A DNA stretch of 64,000 bases, taken from Roseiarcus sp963751165. GTDB lineage: Bacteria; Pseudomonadota; Alphaproteobacteria; Rhizobiales; Beijerinckiaceae. Under the pieces are notes generated by a model that did no database searches, was not told the DNA's origin, and saw only the letters and a program-made list of their open reading frames with translations. Where the stretch lies: positions 1-64,000 of the forward strand of contig CAVVTP010000030.1 in NCBI GenBank assembly GCA_963751165.1, read 5' to 3'. Both the position numbers and the translations under genes were made by a program. Within the stretch, counting starts at the first letter, position 1. Every line of letters starts with the position of its first letter. Shown in pieces: positions 28,885 through 36,978 of this stretch.

Positions 28885-29913
28885 TCAGGCCGCCTTTGGC
28901 TGGCCCCATTCGAATGCCGTTCTGTCGACCCAGATGCAATGGAGGATGACGGCGATCTTGCGCGCGATCGCGACCTTGGCTTTCTTCATGCCGATGCGTT
29001 TGATCAGCCGCACGCCCCATGCCTTGAGGGTTGACCACTTCTTGGTCCGATGCACGAGGACGCTGGCCGCCTCGAACAGGTATGTCCGCAACAAGCGATC
29101 TCCCCATCGCGAGATCTTACCGGTGATGTCGGTTTCCCCCGATTGCTTGCGGCGCGGGGTGAGCCCGAGATAGGCGCCAACTTTCGACGCCGAGCTGAAT
29201 TGCGATGGATCATCGATCGTATGGCGGAAGGTCAAAGCCGTGACGACGCCGACGCCGGGCACGCTCATGAGCCGCCGAACCGTTTCGTCGTCACGCGCAC
29301 GGCGGCGCACATCCCCGTCAAGTTTGGCTTGCTCCTGGGCGACGCGCTCATGAATCGACAATAGGGACTCAACGATAGCGCGAAGCGGATGGCTGGCGTC
29401 CATCAGTTCGATGACCTGCTGACGGAATGGCGCGCCGATCGCCCGCGAAAACAACAGGCCATATTCCTTGAGCATGCTGCGGATCTGGTTTTCGATATCG
29501 CGGCGGATACTGACGAGGCGGGCGCGAGCGACCAGGACCGCCCGGATCTTCTGGCTCTCCTCGCTCTTCACGGCGACCTCACGATGCCAACCGATCCGGA
29601 TGAGTTCAGCGAGGCCCCGCGCATCGTTTTTGTCGCTCTTGTTGATGCGAACTGAAAGCGCAGCATGCGCGTGACGAGCGTCTATGCACATTACCGGCAA
29701 CCCGACGCGGCGGAGTTCATGCCAAAGCCAACTGGCCATCGCGCCAGTCTCAAAGCCGATGCGCTCTGCGTGAGGCGCGCGTCTGTGAATCAAGTCCGTC
29801 AGCGCGCCTGGCGTGGACTTCGCCTTTCCCTCAAACATCACGCGCCCTTGTTCATCCACAACGCAAACTGAATTCTCTTTCTGCGAGACATCCAGACCGA
29901 CATATTGCTTCAT
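28885..29913 (-). mobile_element. IS110-family transposase (DEDD recombinase)
   Basis: 342 residues from MKQYVGLDVSQKENSV. The RuvC-like DEDD domain shows YVGLDVSQ, IGFETGAMASWLW and KSDKNDARGLAELIR. The C-terminal serine domain shows MSVPGVGVVTALTF and SSASKVGAYLGLTPRRKQSG with the nucleophilic serine. Intact. IS110 enzymes work with a structured bridge RNA made from the non-coding end upstream of the gene. Element ends were not determined. Confidence 0.9.
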
Positions 29914-30134
29914 AGCTCCCTCCAGACACGCCGATGCGGCCGATCCTGAAAACAGCAGTCTCGTAGGGCAGGCTCCGGCCCGCAATTACGTCATCGTGTC
30001 CACAAAATTGACCCCCGATCGGCGTCCAAATTTTGCACGCCGAAACACACGCCCGCGTCAGGCGCGGGTCCAATGCATCATCCGATAATCGTGGCTCTCA
30101 ACTCGCCAGCCAAGTTCTTCGCGCGCGACATTAT
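29914..30134 (-). other. IS110 upstream non-coding end, candidate bridge-RNA region
   Basis: In IS110 elements the left end next to the transposase start carries the bridge RNA. This 220-base stretch sits in that place and lacks a credible gene. It also contains AAATTGACCCCCGAT near 30007-30021, reminiscent of IS21-type ends, so part of it may be an older remnant. No folded structure was computed. Confidence 0.35.
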
Positions 30135-30377
30135 TCAGTCCTTTCCTTGAGCATCGGCCGGCTTCTGCCCTTGATCGTGACTCATTGGCGCTGGCGTTTC
30201 TGCGCGTTCGCCCCTTTTGTCGCCTGTTTGTGCGTCACCCGGAGGCGGATCACGATCCTTTTGCATCTGCTGAGACGAGCTTGGCTGCTTGTCCTGAGCC
30301 ACCGCGTACCCAGCGGTGACGAACGCGACCGCCGAAACCGCGAAACCCACGACCAAACCGATCCATGTCTTTCTCAT
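30135..30377 (-). CDS. Small exported Gln/Asp/Pro-rich protein
   Basis: 80 residues, ATG after GGGAG. A signal peptide (MRKTWIGLVVGFAVSAVAF, cleavage after AVA) is followed by a disordered hydrophilic mature part (QDKQPSSSQQMQKDRDPPPG) without cysteines. Probably periplasmic. No family recognised. Confidence 0.55.
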   Translation of the reverse strand: MRKTWIGLVVGFAVSAVAFVTAGYAVAQDKQPSSSQQMQKDRDPPPGDAQTGDKRGERAETPAPMSHDQGQKPADAQGKD

Positions 30378-30580
30378 GACGTTTCTCCCAAATGTGGCCC
30401 CTAACGCACAAAGGAACCCCTCCGCCTCAACCATGTTGCAAGTGGCGAGCACTTTTTCCTGCTGCGCTCGGGATCGCGACCTGATCGACGGCAAAATCGG
30501 ATCACGGGAACAACGCGAGCCGCATTGCATTTCTTCGGACGCGGTTTCCCCACCCTCCCTTGGGGAGCGCGATCAATCTG

Positions 30581-30620
30581 CCCCGCTCCTCCAGGTGCGT
30601 CTGGAGCGGGGAATTTTTTT
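30581..30620 (+). terminator. Rho-independent terminator
   Basis: CCCCGCTCC, 13-base loop, GGAGCGGGG, then AATTTTTTT. The same stem recurs at 31811 and 36979. No plus-strand gene could be assigned upstream. Confidence 0.7.
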
Positions 30621-31091
30621 CGTTCGCATGGCAACGCGAGTGAGAAGGCCGAGCCCATTCGAAGAGGGCCAGTTGGCTGCCTCTCAAGGCGCAACGCCCT
30701 CGTCCAATCCCTATTCCGAAGATTTCGGAAGCTCATGAGCAATGGGTGGAAGGGTACGAATACGTCCTTCGCTTGAATGAAGACGGCGAAGCAAAAGATG
30801 ACGAGGAATAGAGGAAACGACGGAGGCCGAGACGGAACAGCCCATCAACTTCCGCGTTTGGTTGCCTGCCGGGTACGTGACACCGTTCACCACGTGCTTG
30901 GATGCGTAGCGAACTCCACGTGCATCGCCGGACGTCGCATGTCCATGCCAATGGGCTGCGGGGTCCGATTGTAAGCGGGGACGCTTGGCCAATGCAACCG
31001 TATCAGTAGAAATACGTATTGATATTCAATCCGCTGTGCTTCAGGAATGTGGCGGGCGTTTCTTGGGGTCCGCGGGGCTGGGGACACGACA
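30621..31091. other. Non-coding stretch
   Basis: No credible gene on either strand. It should contain the promoter of the small exported protein at 31092; an AT-rich patch lies at 31003-31030. Confidence 0.4.
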
Positions 31092-31301
31092 ATGAGATTG
31101 TTGATGGGTGCACTCTACCTTTGCGCCGGTTTGGTATCGGGCGCTGAGGCTAACCCGGGCAAATGTCAATCTCTCACTAACCCCAAATGTAGCGTGGCGG
31201 CTGCGCCAGCGCCGGCGATCGGTTCAGGCATTCCGGCTGCAATAGCCGTTGGTGGCGTGTTGCTTGCTTCGACGCTCTTCACGCGCTGGCGGCGTTCTTG
31301 A
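31092..31301 (+). CDS. Small exported protein with C-terminal membrane anchor
   Basis: 69 residues. A signal peptide (MRLLMGALYLCAGLVSGAEA) and a short mature part with two cysteines (KCQSLTNPKCSV) are followed by Ala/Pro and a C-terminal hydrophobic segment (IPAAIAVGGVLLASTLF) ending in RWRRS. The hydrophobic segment plus basic tail recalls protein-sorting anchors, but no PEP or LPxTG motif is present. Confidence 0.5.
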   Translation: MRLLMGALYLCAGLVSGAEANPGKCQSLTNPKCSVAAAPAPAIGSGIPAAIAVGGVLLASTLFTRWRRS

Positions 31302-31374
31302 AGCCGGCACAGCTGGTCCAATAGGGATTGCGGGCGGGCCCGGGCGGCCGACTACGTCGCCGGCGATGGCTAAA

Positions 31375-31611
31375 TTACTCCGCCGCTCGCGGCTCGGCTG
31401 GCGGAACGCAGGCTGCACGCGTCCCTCGTCTCGGCCTGGATACGGAAAAGCAGCACCGCCCATACTTGTCAAACACGCCCGCCGTGAGAGAGTCAGGCGG
31501 CCACTCTGGGTCGGCAAAAAGCAGGAACGCGTTCGTGGGGCTAGTCGCCTCGACAGATAGCTTGTGGACAATATCGCCTGAACGGTCGAGAAATTGGACT
31601 TGGTATCGCAT
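31375..31611 (-). CDS. Small protein of an uncharacterised YxxQFLD family, copy 1
   Basis: 78 residues, start MRYQVQFLDRSGDIV. It aligns over about 55 residues with the protein at 35622-35813: shared YxxQFLDxxGxxxx, a central xAxWPPxxxxxxVFDxYGR block, and the same order. No known domain. The C-terminal Arg/Pro-rich tail is unique to this copy. Confidence 0.5.
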   Translation of the reverse strand: MRYQVQFLDRSGDIVHKLSVEATSPTNAFLLFADPEWPPDSLTAGVFDKYGRCCFSVSRPRRGTRAACVPPAEPRAAE

Positions 31612-31810
31612 CTGGGATCGCCTTTTCCGATCCGACTGACCGTGCGTTGACACATATGTAGACCAGGGGCGAGTGCGGTCAAGTCCGTGTGAATTCAACC
31701 CTTGTCGAGCCGCCGGCCCGCCTTTTTGCGTATCGCGGCTCAGGCCATCGTGGTAGACGACGAGCTGCGCGCCGCTTTGCTTCCCCCCAACTCGGCGGCG
31801 CGCCCCGTCT

Positions 31811-31843
31811 CCCCGCTCCAGTTCGCGCCGGAGCGGGTTTTTT
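31811..31843 (+). terminator. Rho-independent terminator
   Basis: CCCGCTCC, loop AGTTCGCGCC, GGAGCGGG, then TTTTTT. Its stem-loop is identical to that at 36979-37012 read on the other strand. Confidence 0.8.
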
Positions 31844-31874
31844 GTCGGCCCCCCGCTGTCGCTCCATTGACGAG

Positions 31875-31975
31875 ATGAAAAGCCTAATGCGAAAGACGAA
31901 ACTGACGCAGCGCCAGCGGGGACGAGATCGTTGCGGCGTATCTCGCCGGAGAGACGGTCAAGGACATCTCAGCTA
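31875..31975 (+). pseudogene. Small HTH protein, 5' part, interrupted by IS630
   Basis: Reads MKSLMRKTKLTQRQR and, after a one-base shift near 31920, DEIVAAYLAGETVKDISA up to the TA target of the IS630 copy. The HTH continues across the element as RFGI... at 33455. It looks like a short recombinase- or Sigma70-type HTH protein of unknown target. Confidence 0.6.
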
Positions 31976-31992
31976 GTACCGTTGCACAGTGA

Positions 31993-33108
31993 TCATAACT
32001 CTTTGACTGGATAGGCTTTTTTGAGTTTTTGGCGAGCTTTTTCGGTTGTGAAGGTCCATTCGATTGTTGCGCCACTGTCGTTTCGGCTTTTTTCCCAGGC
32101 GGCGATTTCCGAGATGAGGAAGGCTTTGTCCTCGATGCGGCGGTCCAGGCATTGGCCGCGCAGGACGCCGATTTCGATTTCGACCTTGTTCAGCCAACTG
32201 GCGTGTCTTGGCGTGTAGTGGAACTCGATCCGCTTGAGGATGCGGCGCGCCTCGTGCGCCGGAAAAGCGTCGTAGAGCGCGCCGGTGGAATAAGTCGAAA
32301 GATTGTCCATCACCAGGCGGATGGCGGAAGCGGTCGGGTAATGGAGATCGACCAGATCCCGCATGCACTCGGCGAAATCCTTGTTGGTCCGGCGATCCGT
32401 GACCTTGACCTTGCGCCAGGACCTGTTGGCGTCGAGGAAGATGAAGAGGTTGACGGTTCCGTTGCGGCGGTACTCGCAATCGTAGCGTTCAAGCTGGCCG
32501 GGCTCGGCGGGGATCGGTTGTCTGACCTCGCCGATGAGTTGGGTCGGGCTTTCGTCGAAGCAAATCACCGGCCGCAACGGATCGGGCGGCTGCGCATAGA
32601 GGTCCAGCACGTCCTCCATGCGCGCGACATACTCGCCGTCGACCTTGGGAATGCACCACATGGTCCGACGCCAGGGTTTGAGATGGTTTTCCGCCAGCCT
32701 CCGGCGCACTGTCTCGCGCGACAGTTCGTCATGATCGGTGAGTTTGACCATCTCATCGGCCAGGAGTTCGAGCGTCCAGCGGGCGCGTCCCGGAGGCGGC
32801 GCCGAGCAGGCAGTCGCCGCCAGAAGGGCCGTCTCCTTGGTCGAGAGCTTGCGTTCGGCTCCCGGACGCGGCTCGTCGCTGAGGGCCCCCTCGAGGTTGT
32901 CTGCGACGAAGCGGCGCTTGGTCCGATAGATCGTCGAACCGCTGACCTGAAGCGCCCCGGCAATCCCTCCGTCCGAAATCCCCTTGTCGGCGGCCAGGAG
33001 AATCTGCGCCCGCACGAGCTTGCGCGCCGCCAGCTTGCCGCCCTTGAGCATTCCCTCCAGTTGTTCACGCTCCTCCTGGCTGAGGTCGACCCGATATTTT
33101 ATGTTCAC
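31993..33108 (-). CDS. IS630-family transposase
   Basis: 371 residues, intact. The N-terminal HTH (RKLVRAQILLAADKGISDGG, VSGSTIYRTKRRFV) is followed by the DDE domain with VICFDESPTQ, RLVMDNLSTYS and WLNKVEIEIGVL. Of a different subgroup from copy 1 (different ends and about 30 percent similarity by eye). Confidence 0.92.
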   Translation of the reverse strand: MNIKYRVDLSQEEREQLEGMLKGGKLAARKLVRAQILLAADKGISDGGIAGALQVSGSTIYRTKRRFVADNLEGALSDEPRPGAERKLSTKETALLAATACSAPPPGRARWTLELLADEMVKLTDHDELSRETVRRRLAENHLKPWRRTMWCIPKVDGEYVARMEDVLDLYAQPPDPLRPVICFDESPTQLIGEVRQPIPAEPGQLERYDCEYRRNGTVNLFIFLDANRSWRKVKVTDRRTNKDFAECMRDLVDLHYPTASAIRLVMDNLSTYSTGALYDAFPAHEARRILKRIEFHYTPRHASWLNKVEIEIGVLRGQCLDRRIEDKAFLISEIAAWEKSRNDSGATIEWTFTTEKARQKLKKAYPVKEL

Positions 33109-33146
33109 CTTGCGCCTCCGTGGCTCGGGGCGCAGGTGAATCCCTA

Positions 33147-33419
33147 ATGAATCCGAAGCTTGGCCAAAACCCGGCCGCCGTGAGTCCGACCTTCACCGCC
33201 CTTCAGGGCCAGTACTTGGCGTTCATTCACGCCTACACCTGCATCTTCAAACAGCCGCCCGCCGAAGCCGACATGCATCGACATTTCAACGTCACCCCGC
33301 CATCCGTTCACCAAATGGTCGTCACTCTCGAAAAGCGAGGCCTCATCACCCGACAGCCGGGAATCCCCCGAAGCATCAGGCTCGCGCTCCCTGCCGAAAT
33401 CCTCCCAGTCTTGCGCTAA
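33147..33419 (+). CDS. LexA/MarR-like winged-HTH passenger of IS630
   Basis: 90 residues. The winged-helix core reads LQGQYLAFIHAYTCIFKQPP, then PPSVHQMVVTLEKRGLIT and RQPGIPRSIRLAL. It resembles the LexA-type DNA-binding domain without a protease part. It is transcribed divergently from the transposase inside the same element, so it could control transposase expression. Confidence 0.75.
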   Translation: MNPKLGQNPAAVSPTFTALQGQYLAFIHAYTCIFKQPPAEADMHRHFNVTPPSVHQMVVTLEKRGLITRQPGIPRSIRLALPAEILPVLR

Positions 33420-33454
33420 CTCAGCAAACCGTCAGGATCACTGTGCAGAGGTAC

Positions 33455-33578
33455 TAGGTTCGGGATTTGCCGGTCCTACCCGGGCGAACTCGTCCTCGCC
33501 TACGGCCACAAGAAGCGGCGCAACTTTTTCGCCAAGGCGGCCCAGAACGAGGTTCCGGGCCGTCAAGGTCAGCAGTAA
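33455..33578 (+). pseudogene. Small HTH protein, 3' part, separated by IS630
   Basis: Continues the gene begun at 31875: RFGICRSYPGELVLAYGH then KKRRNFFAKAAQNEV and GRQGQQ, stop TAA 33576-33578. The junction codon AGG is formed only when the IS630 element and one TA are removed. Confidence 0.6.
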
Positions 33579-33670
33579 CCCTTAACCCCCAGGGCCACGG
33601 CGTCCGGACGCCCAATTCGCGCGGAGCCGTTTGGTTTCATACGATGCTGAAGGAAAAGGGAGATAAAGCG

Positions 33671-33904
33671 ATGAACCTCGAACTCGCAAGCGACCGCCTT
33701 CTGGGTCGACACCATCTCGACAACGAGGGAGGTGGCGAGAGCAAAATCTTCGAGTCGCTTGAAAACGCTATCCGATTTGTAATGGTGGACTTGGTCGAAC
33801 CCTACCGGTCCACGGCATCTGTCGATAGCAATGACGGCGGCCACTATTCGATCGAAGAGATCCGCGACATTTATGCAAGTGAAGAATACAAGAGCAGGGA
33901 CTGA
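33671..33904 (+). CDS. Small acidic hypothetical protein
   Basis: 77 residues after AAAGGGAGA. MNLELASDRLLGRHHL, then IFESLENAIRFVMVDL and YSIEEIRDIYASEEY. Soluble, acidic, predicted mostly helical. No recognised domain. The start is well supported by the ribosome site. Confidence 0.6.
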   Translation: MNLELASDRLLGRHHLDNEGGGESKIFESLENAIRFVMVDLVEPYRSTASVDSNDGGHYSIEEIRDIYASEEYKSRD

Positions 33905-33919
33905 AACGACTTTACTGCT

Positions 33920-34060
33920 TTCGTGGCTCCGATGCCGCAAGGAAGTCCGCCGGCTGGCGCAGGTCGAGCCCAAGGCGCTGATCTCCGACCATGGGGGCAA
34001 GGCCTATAGCAGAGGGCGCCGGCGTGAGCGTGACGCGGTCTGGCCATGCCGCGAGCGTCG
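33920..34060 (+). pseudogene. Remnant of a small EADALIRD-type protein
   Basis: Reads KEVRRLAQVEPKALISDHGG and KAYSRGRRRERDA, the N-terminal half of the same family as the intact gene at 34118, then loses similarity. A third, more decayed relative lies at 25400-25687. Confidence 0.35.
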
Positions 34061-34117
34061 CGCAAGGTATTTGATGGACAGAAGGAAGGGGGCGTGGGAA
34101 GGCGACTTTTGCCAACG

Positions 34118-34324
34118 ATGCGCGGCGAGTGGATTCAACAAATCGAGGCCGAGGCGGACGCATTCCTCCGTGATTTCGGCGCCAATGCTCATTCGATAGC
34201 GCGTCGGTGGGAGCGCGAGACCCATAGCTTGATGATGGCGCGAGTGTGGAACCGCGTCGCGCTTGCAGTGGCGCGCGGGCAAACGGGTCGGCCTCGACAC
34301 TCGGATGCTCGAGCGCAGGCATAG
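34118..34324 (+). CDS. Small EADALIRD-type hypothetical protein
   Basis: 68 residues. EAEADAFLRDFGANAHSIAR, then RWERETHSLMMARVWNRVAL and AVARGQTGR. This pattern recurs in small proteins of many Hyphomicrobiales. No known function, no membrane segment. No strong ribosome site, so the start is tentative. Confidence 0.5.
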   Translation: MRGEWIQQIEAEADAFLRDFGANAHSIARRWERETHSLMMARVWNRVALAVARGQTGRPRHSDARAQA

Positions 34325-34541
34325 ACCACCGGATCACTGAGCGGCGGATGATCGCTCGGGGACTTTCTGGAGCGCCCCGGCCCTCCGGCAAAGGGTCAGG
34401 ATGCCTAGGTCACGGACGCGTGGGAGCACATAGAGCGCACCGGGGATTTGGCGGCGATCGCTTCGAAAGACGAATCATCTGGATTTTCCGCCAATCCAGC
34501 AGCTTATTGCTTCCTTGTCTATCACCACTATGCCTTGCGGC

Positions 34542-34763
34542 ATGAACGGTGATTTAATCAGAGAGGCTCTCGCGCTGGCAGAGAGGCATGTCGAACAGGG
34601 CGACGCCATCCTTGCTCAGCAGCGGGCTGTCATTGCTGCCCTTGAATTGATCGGACAGGACGCGGCGGCCTCAAAGGAGATTCTGTCGGTCTTCGAGGAT
34701 ACCCAGCGCTCGCGCATTGCCGATCGGGACCGGCTGCGGATGAGGTTGCAAAATGCCGATTAA
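34542..34763 (+). CDS. Small coiled-coil-like hypothetical protein
   Basis: 73 residues, MNGDLIREALALAERHVEQG, then ILAQQRAVIAALELIGQD and a helical tail rich in Arg and Asp. A common rhizobial family of short helical proteins without assigned function. An in-frame ATG 12 bases upstream is an alternative start. Overlaps the next small frame by 11 bases. Confidence 0.55.
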   Translation: MNGDLIREALALAERHVEQGDAILAQQRAVIAALELIGQDAAASKEILSVFEDTQRSRIADRDRLRMRLQNAD

Positions 34764-34857
34764 GGGCGCAAGGATTGCCCCGCCCGAGGTGATCGCGGCC
34801 CAATCAGGCATTCGGTGGCGCTTGCTCAGGCCGTGGCCGCTCCTGTCTGCCGCATGA
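34753..34857 (+). CDS. Possible 34-residue peptide in an overlapping cluster
   Basis: MPIKGARIAPPEVIAAQSGI then a Trp/Leu-rich end. It overlaps both neighbours, the downstream one by ATGA. No ribosome site seen and no family recognised. It may be only a coupling frame. Confidence 0.25.
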   Translation: MPIKGARIAPPEVIAAQSGIRWRLLRPWPLLSAA

Positions 34858-35099
34858 TCCGCATCGCCATCACTGAGGGCGCCCTCGACGCCATCGGCAA
34901 GATCCTGCCGGAAGGGTTCGTGCTGCAGATATACCGACGCCGTGGGCAATGCTTCATCGACCTCGAGGAAGCATTCGTCGATCGTCTCGGCGCCATGCGC
35001 GGCCCCGGCGAGAGCTATTCCGACGTGATCCTGCGACTGGTGGAGGCGAGGGGAGGCAGCGGCTATAGGCGAGCCGGGAGCCTGCTGCGCCGGAGATGA
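34854..35099 (+). CDS. Small antitoxin-like protein with SYSDVILRL motif
   Basis: 81 residues. MIRIAITEGALDAIGKILPE, FIDLEEAFVDRLGAM, then RGPGESYSDVILRLVEARG. The GExYSDVILRL segment resembles VapB/DUF7557-type antitoxin ends. Two further degenerate copies of the motif occur at 35540-35653 and 41629-41800. No toxin partner is recognisable next to it. Start and stop both overlap neighbouring frames by four bases. Confidence 0.55.
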   Translation: MIRIAITEGALDAIGKILPEGFVLQIYRRRGQCFIDLEEAFVDRLGAMRGPGESYSDVILRLVEARGGSGYRRAGSLLRRR

Positions 35100-35497
35100 T
35101 TCCCATGAGCGAACTGACGTGTCTCGAATTGGGTGTGGCGTTATGGGTGGTCCATGTCCTTGTTCAGGCGGGCGCCGGAAATGTGGAGCTTCCCCCCGGC
35201 TATTTGTTCACTTCGCGCGATAAGCCCGCCCCAGCAAGAGGCTTGCTGTTTGGTCGAGCCACTCGGGCCATGGCGAATTACGTCGAGAATCTCACGCCGT
35301 TCGTCGCCTTGGCGCTCGCGCTCATTGTTACCCAGCGGACCGGGGGCAGCGGCGCGCTTGGCGCAACGATCTGGATTCTGGCGCGCATCGTCTATGTCCC
35401 GATTTACCTGCTCGGCGTCGTCTACGTGCGCACGGCGGTTTATACGATTTCTATAATAGGCCTGCTGATGATGCTGAGGCGGTTGATCGAATGGTAG
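35096..35497 (+). CDS. MAPEG-family membrane protein
   Basis: 133 residues from the overlapping ATG, or 130 from the ATG at 35105. Four hydrophobic segments, at about residues 6-26, 60-82, 86-106 and 108-130. The MAPEG motif region reads RATRAMANYVENLTPFVAL. Eukaryotic members are glutathione transferases or leukotriene enzymes; bacterial ones have mostly unknown substrates. Inner-membrane location is expected. Last gene of the overlapping microcluster starting at 34542. Confidence 0.75.
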   Translation: MIPMSELTCLELGVALWVVHVLVQAGAGNVELPPGYLFTSRDKPAPARGLLFGRATRAMANYVENLTPFVALALALIVTQRTGGSGALGATIWILARIVYVPIYLLGVVYVRTAVYTISIIGLLMMLRRLIEW

Positions 35498-35539
35498 CCG
35501 CGCCGCTACGGCGAGCGCCTGATCTGGCGATGGCCGTCG

Positions 35540-35653
35540 TCGACCGCCCCGCGTCCATGCGCGGGGCAGGCAAGAGCTACAGCCATGTGATCTTGCGGCT
35601 AGGGAGGTTGGGGACGGGTCGCTATTGCGGGCCGCCCCGGGTCGCGGAATGAA
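35540..35653 (+). pseudogene. Remnant of the SYSDVILRL-type small protein
   Basis: Reads VVDRPASMRGAGKSYSHVIL then RLGRLGTGR, parallel to VDRLGAMRGPGESYSDVIL in the intact gene at 34854. Only the C-terminal third is left. Confidence 0.4.
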
Positions 35654-35813
35654 CCTCGCGCCCGTAGGCGTCGAGCACCCGCATGGTGACGGCGCGAGGG
35701 GGCCAATCCGCGTCGACAATAAGCTCGATCACACGCGTGATGTTTTGAGCGGGGTCGCTCCATTCGCGAATGACTTTGCCCACACCGTCGAGAAATTGGA
35801 TTCGGTATTGCAC
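35622..35813 (-). CDS. Small protein of an uncharacterised YxxQFLD family, copy 2
   Basis: 63 residues from a GTG start (M)QYRIQFLDGVGKVIREW, then IELIVDADWPPRAVTMRVLD and AYGREVHSAT. It aligns with the protein at 31375-31611 throughout its length. A terminator for the minus strand lies just upstream at 35881-35911, so it is probably expressed from its own promoter in the intervening 70 bases. Confidence 0.5.
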   Translation of the reverse strand: MQYRIQFLDGVGKVIREWSDPAQNITRVIELIVDADWPPRAVTMRVLDAYGREVHSATRGGPQ

Positions 35814-35880
35814 GGTCAGCGGGTTCGCCCCCTGCGCATTGGGCCGTCTCGGGCGTCGATCTGGGCCCTGAAGCCGCGAT

Positions 35881-35911
35881 AAAAAGCCCCGGCCAATTGA
35901 TGGTCGGGGCT
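35881..35911 (-). terminator. Rho-independent terminator, minus strand
   Basis: Read on the minus strand: AGCCCCG, imperfect stem with an ATCAATT loop, CGGGGCT, then TTTTT. Confidence 0.65.
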
Positions 35912-36030
35912 GCGTCCGATGCGACACCTGGCGTCTCTGTTTGCGCTTTTGCTGTAGAGCTGCGTCCACACCGCGGCACGGAAGAGACGCTATTCCCCTT
36001 CCACTGCGGAATCAAGTGCGCGCCACGATA

Positions 36031-36200
36031 AGCACGATAAGCGCTATGCGCCGCCAGTGCGCAGGCGTCCGGCCGGCGTGGGTTGTCCCGTCGGGAAGGA
36101 TCACACCATGCCGGCGTCCATCGGCTCGGCCGCGTCCCACATGTGTTCGATGTGGCTATGGAGGAGCGCCCCAATTGCGCCATGTTCATAGTTAAGATTT
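36031..36200 (-). pseudogene. Decayed small gene with VILPDGTTxAGR block
   Basis: One frame gives GAIGALLHSHIEHMWDAAEP ending at a TGA. An overlapping frame starting at that stop gives VILPDGTTHAGRTPAHWRR then IALIVLIVART. The second block matches LILPDGTTPAGRIPEHWRR at about 25505-25560. Probably one gene broken by an indel at the GTGTGA junction. Confidence 0.35.
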
Positions 36201-36276
36201 TTTTTAGTTCTTTCTGTGGCGGGGTTGGGCAAGCGCCTTGACCGCGCGGGAGGTTATCAGCAGGGAGGAGAAACAA

Positions 36277-36708
36277 GTGCTTAAAGCAAGAAAACAATTT
36301 TTGGTCCCGTTATTGGCGATGACCGCGTCCGTATTGGCGCCTGCCGCAGCGCATGCGGCGACGGCCGGGGATATTTCGGTAGCGCAGGTTCTCAATACGT
36401 CGCCGCTATGGGCCGACACCCAGAGCTACCATGCCTGTAGTGTCGTAAATGTTACCACCTCCTCGGTGAGCATCTCGATCGAGGTGATAAACTCAAACGG
36501 TGCCGTGCTTGCTACAACGGGCGCAGCTGTTAGTCTTGCTCCCGGGACTTCTATAGAACTTGAAAATTCTACCACCTATACCGGATTCGCGCGTTGCCGT
36601 TTTACGCTTAAAAGCGATGCTCCAGGAACCATTCGCGCAAACTTGACGATCTTTCACTCCCTTGGCAGCGGCGTCTACCAAACGTACGCGACCTCTGAGG
36701 CTCGTTAA
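36277..36708 (+). CDS. Exported beta-rich protein of unknown function
   Basis: 143 residues from GTG after GGAGGAG. A signal peptide (about residues 1-27, cleavage after AHA) is followed by a Ser/Thr/Val-rich mature domain of about 115 residues with two cysteines (YHACSVVNV, FARCRFTLK). It resembles small secreted beta-sandwich proteins found in many proteobacteria. Probably periplasmic or extracellular. No close family named. Confidence 0.6.
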   Translation: MLKARKQFLVPLLAMTASVLAPAAAHAATAGDISVAQVLNTSPLWADTQSYHACSVVNVTTSSVSISIEVINSNGAVLATTGAAVSLAPGTSIELENSTTYTGFARCRFTLKSDAPGTIRANLTIFHSLGSGVYQTYATSEAR

Positions 36709-36978
36709 CCGAAACTGAGGATCCGGGGGCGAAGCACGTCGAATTGCGTGCCGGCGCGCCCGCAACCGGACCTCGCAGCCCGCTTGGCAGGGGACATGCG
36801 AGGTCCGGCGACGCACGAGGAACTCGCTGACGCGGCGTGGGCGCGCGCGCCCCGGGCACTCGTGGTGGGAGGGGGTCAAGTAAACCCCGCGCCCGACAAC
36901 GGGGACACCCGCGGGGCTGTTCCTTCGTGTCGGGCCACAAATCGCCAAGTGCTGGACTAATTTGAGGCGCGCGGACAC

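Larger units (their letters stand above)
31974..33456 (-). mobile_element. IS630-family insertion sequence (copy 2) with passenger gene
   Basis: About 1.48 kb. Matching ends: CTAGTACCGTTGCACAGTGA at the left and, on the other strand, CTAGTACCTCTGCACAGTGA at the right. Bounded by TA on both sides. Carries an intact transposase (minus) and a divergent HTH gene (plus). Removing the element with one TA restores the reading TCA GCT AGG TTC (S A R F) of the split host gene. Confidence 0.9.

Noticed and set aside
32029..33147. 372-residue plus-strand open frame
   Set aside because: Antisense of the IS630 transposase.
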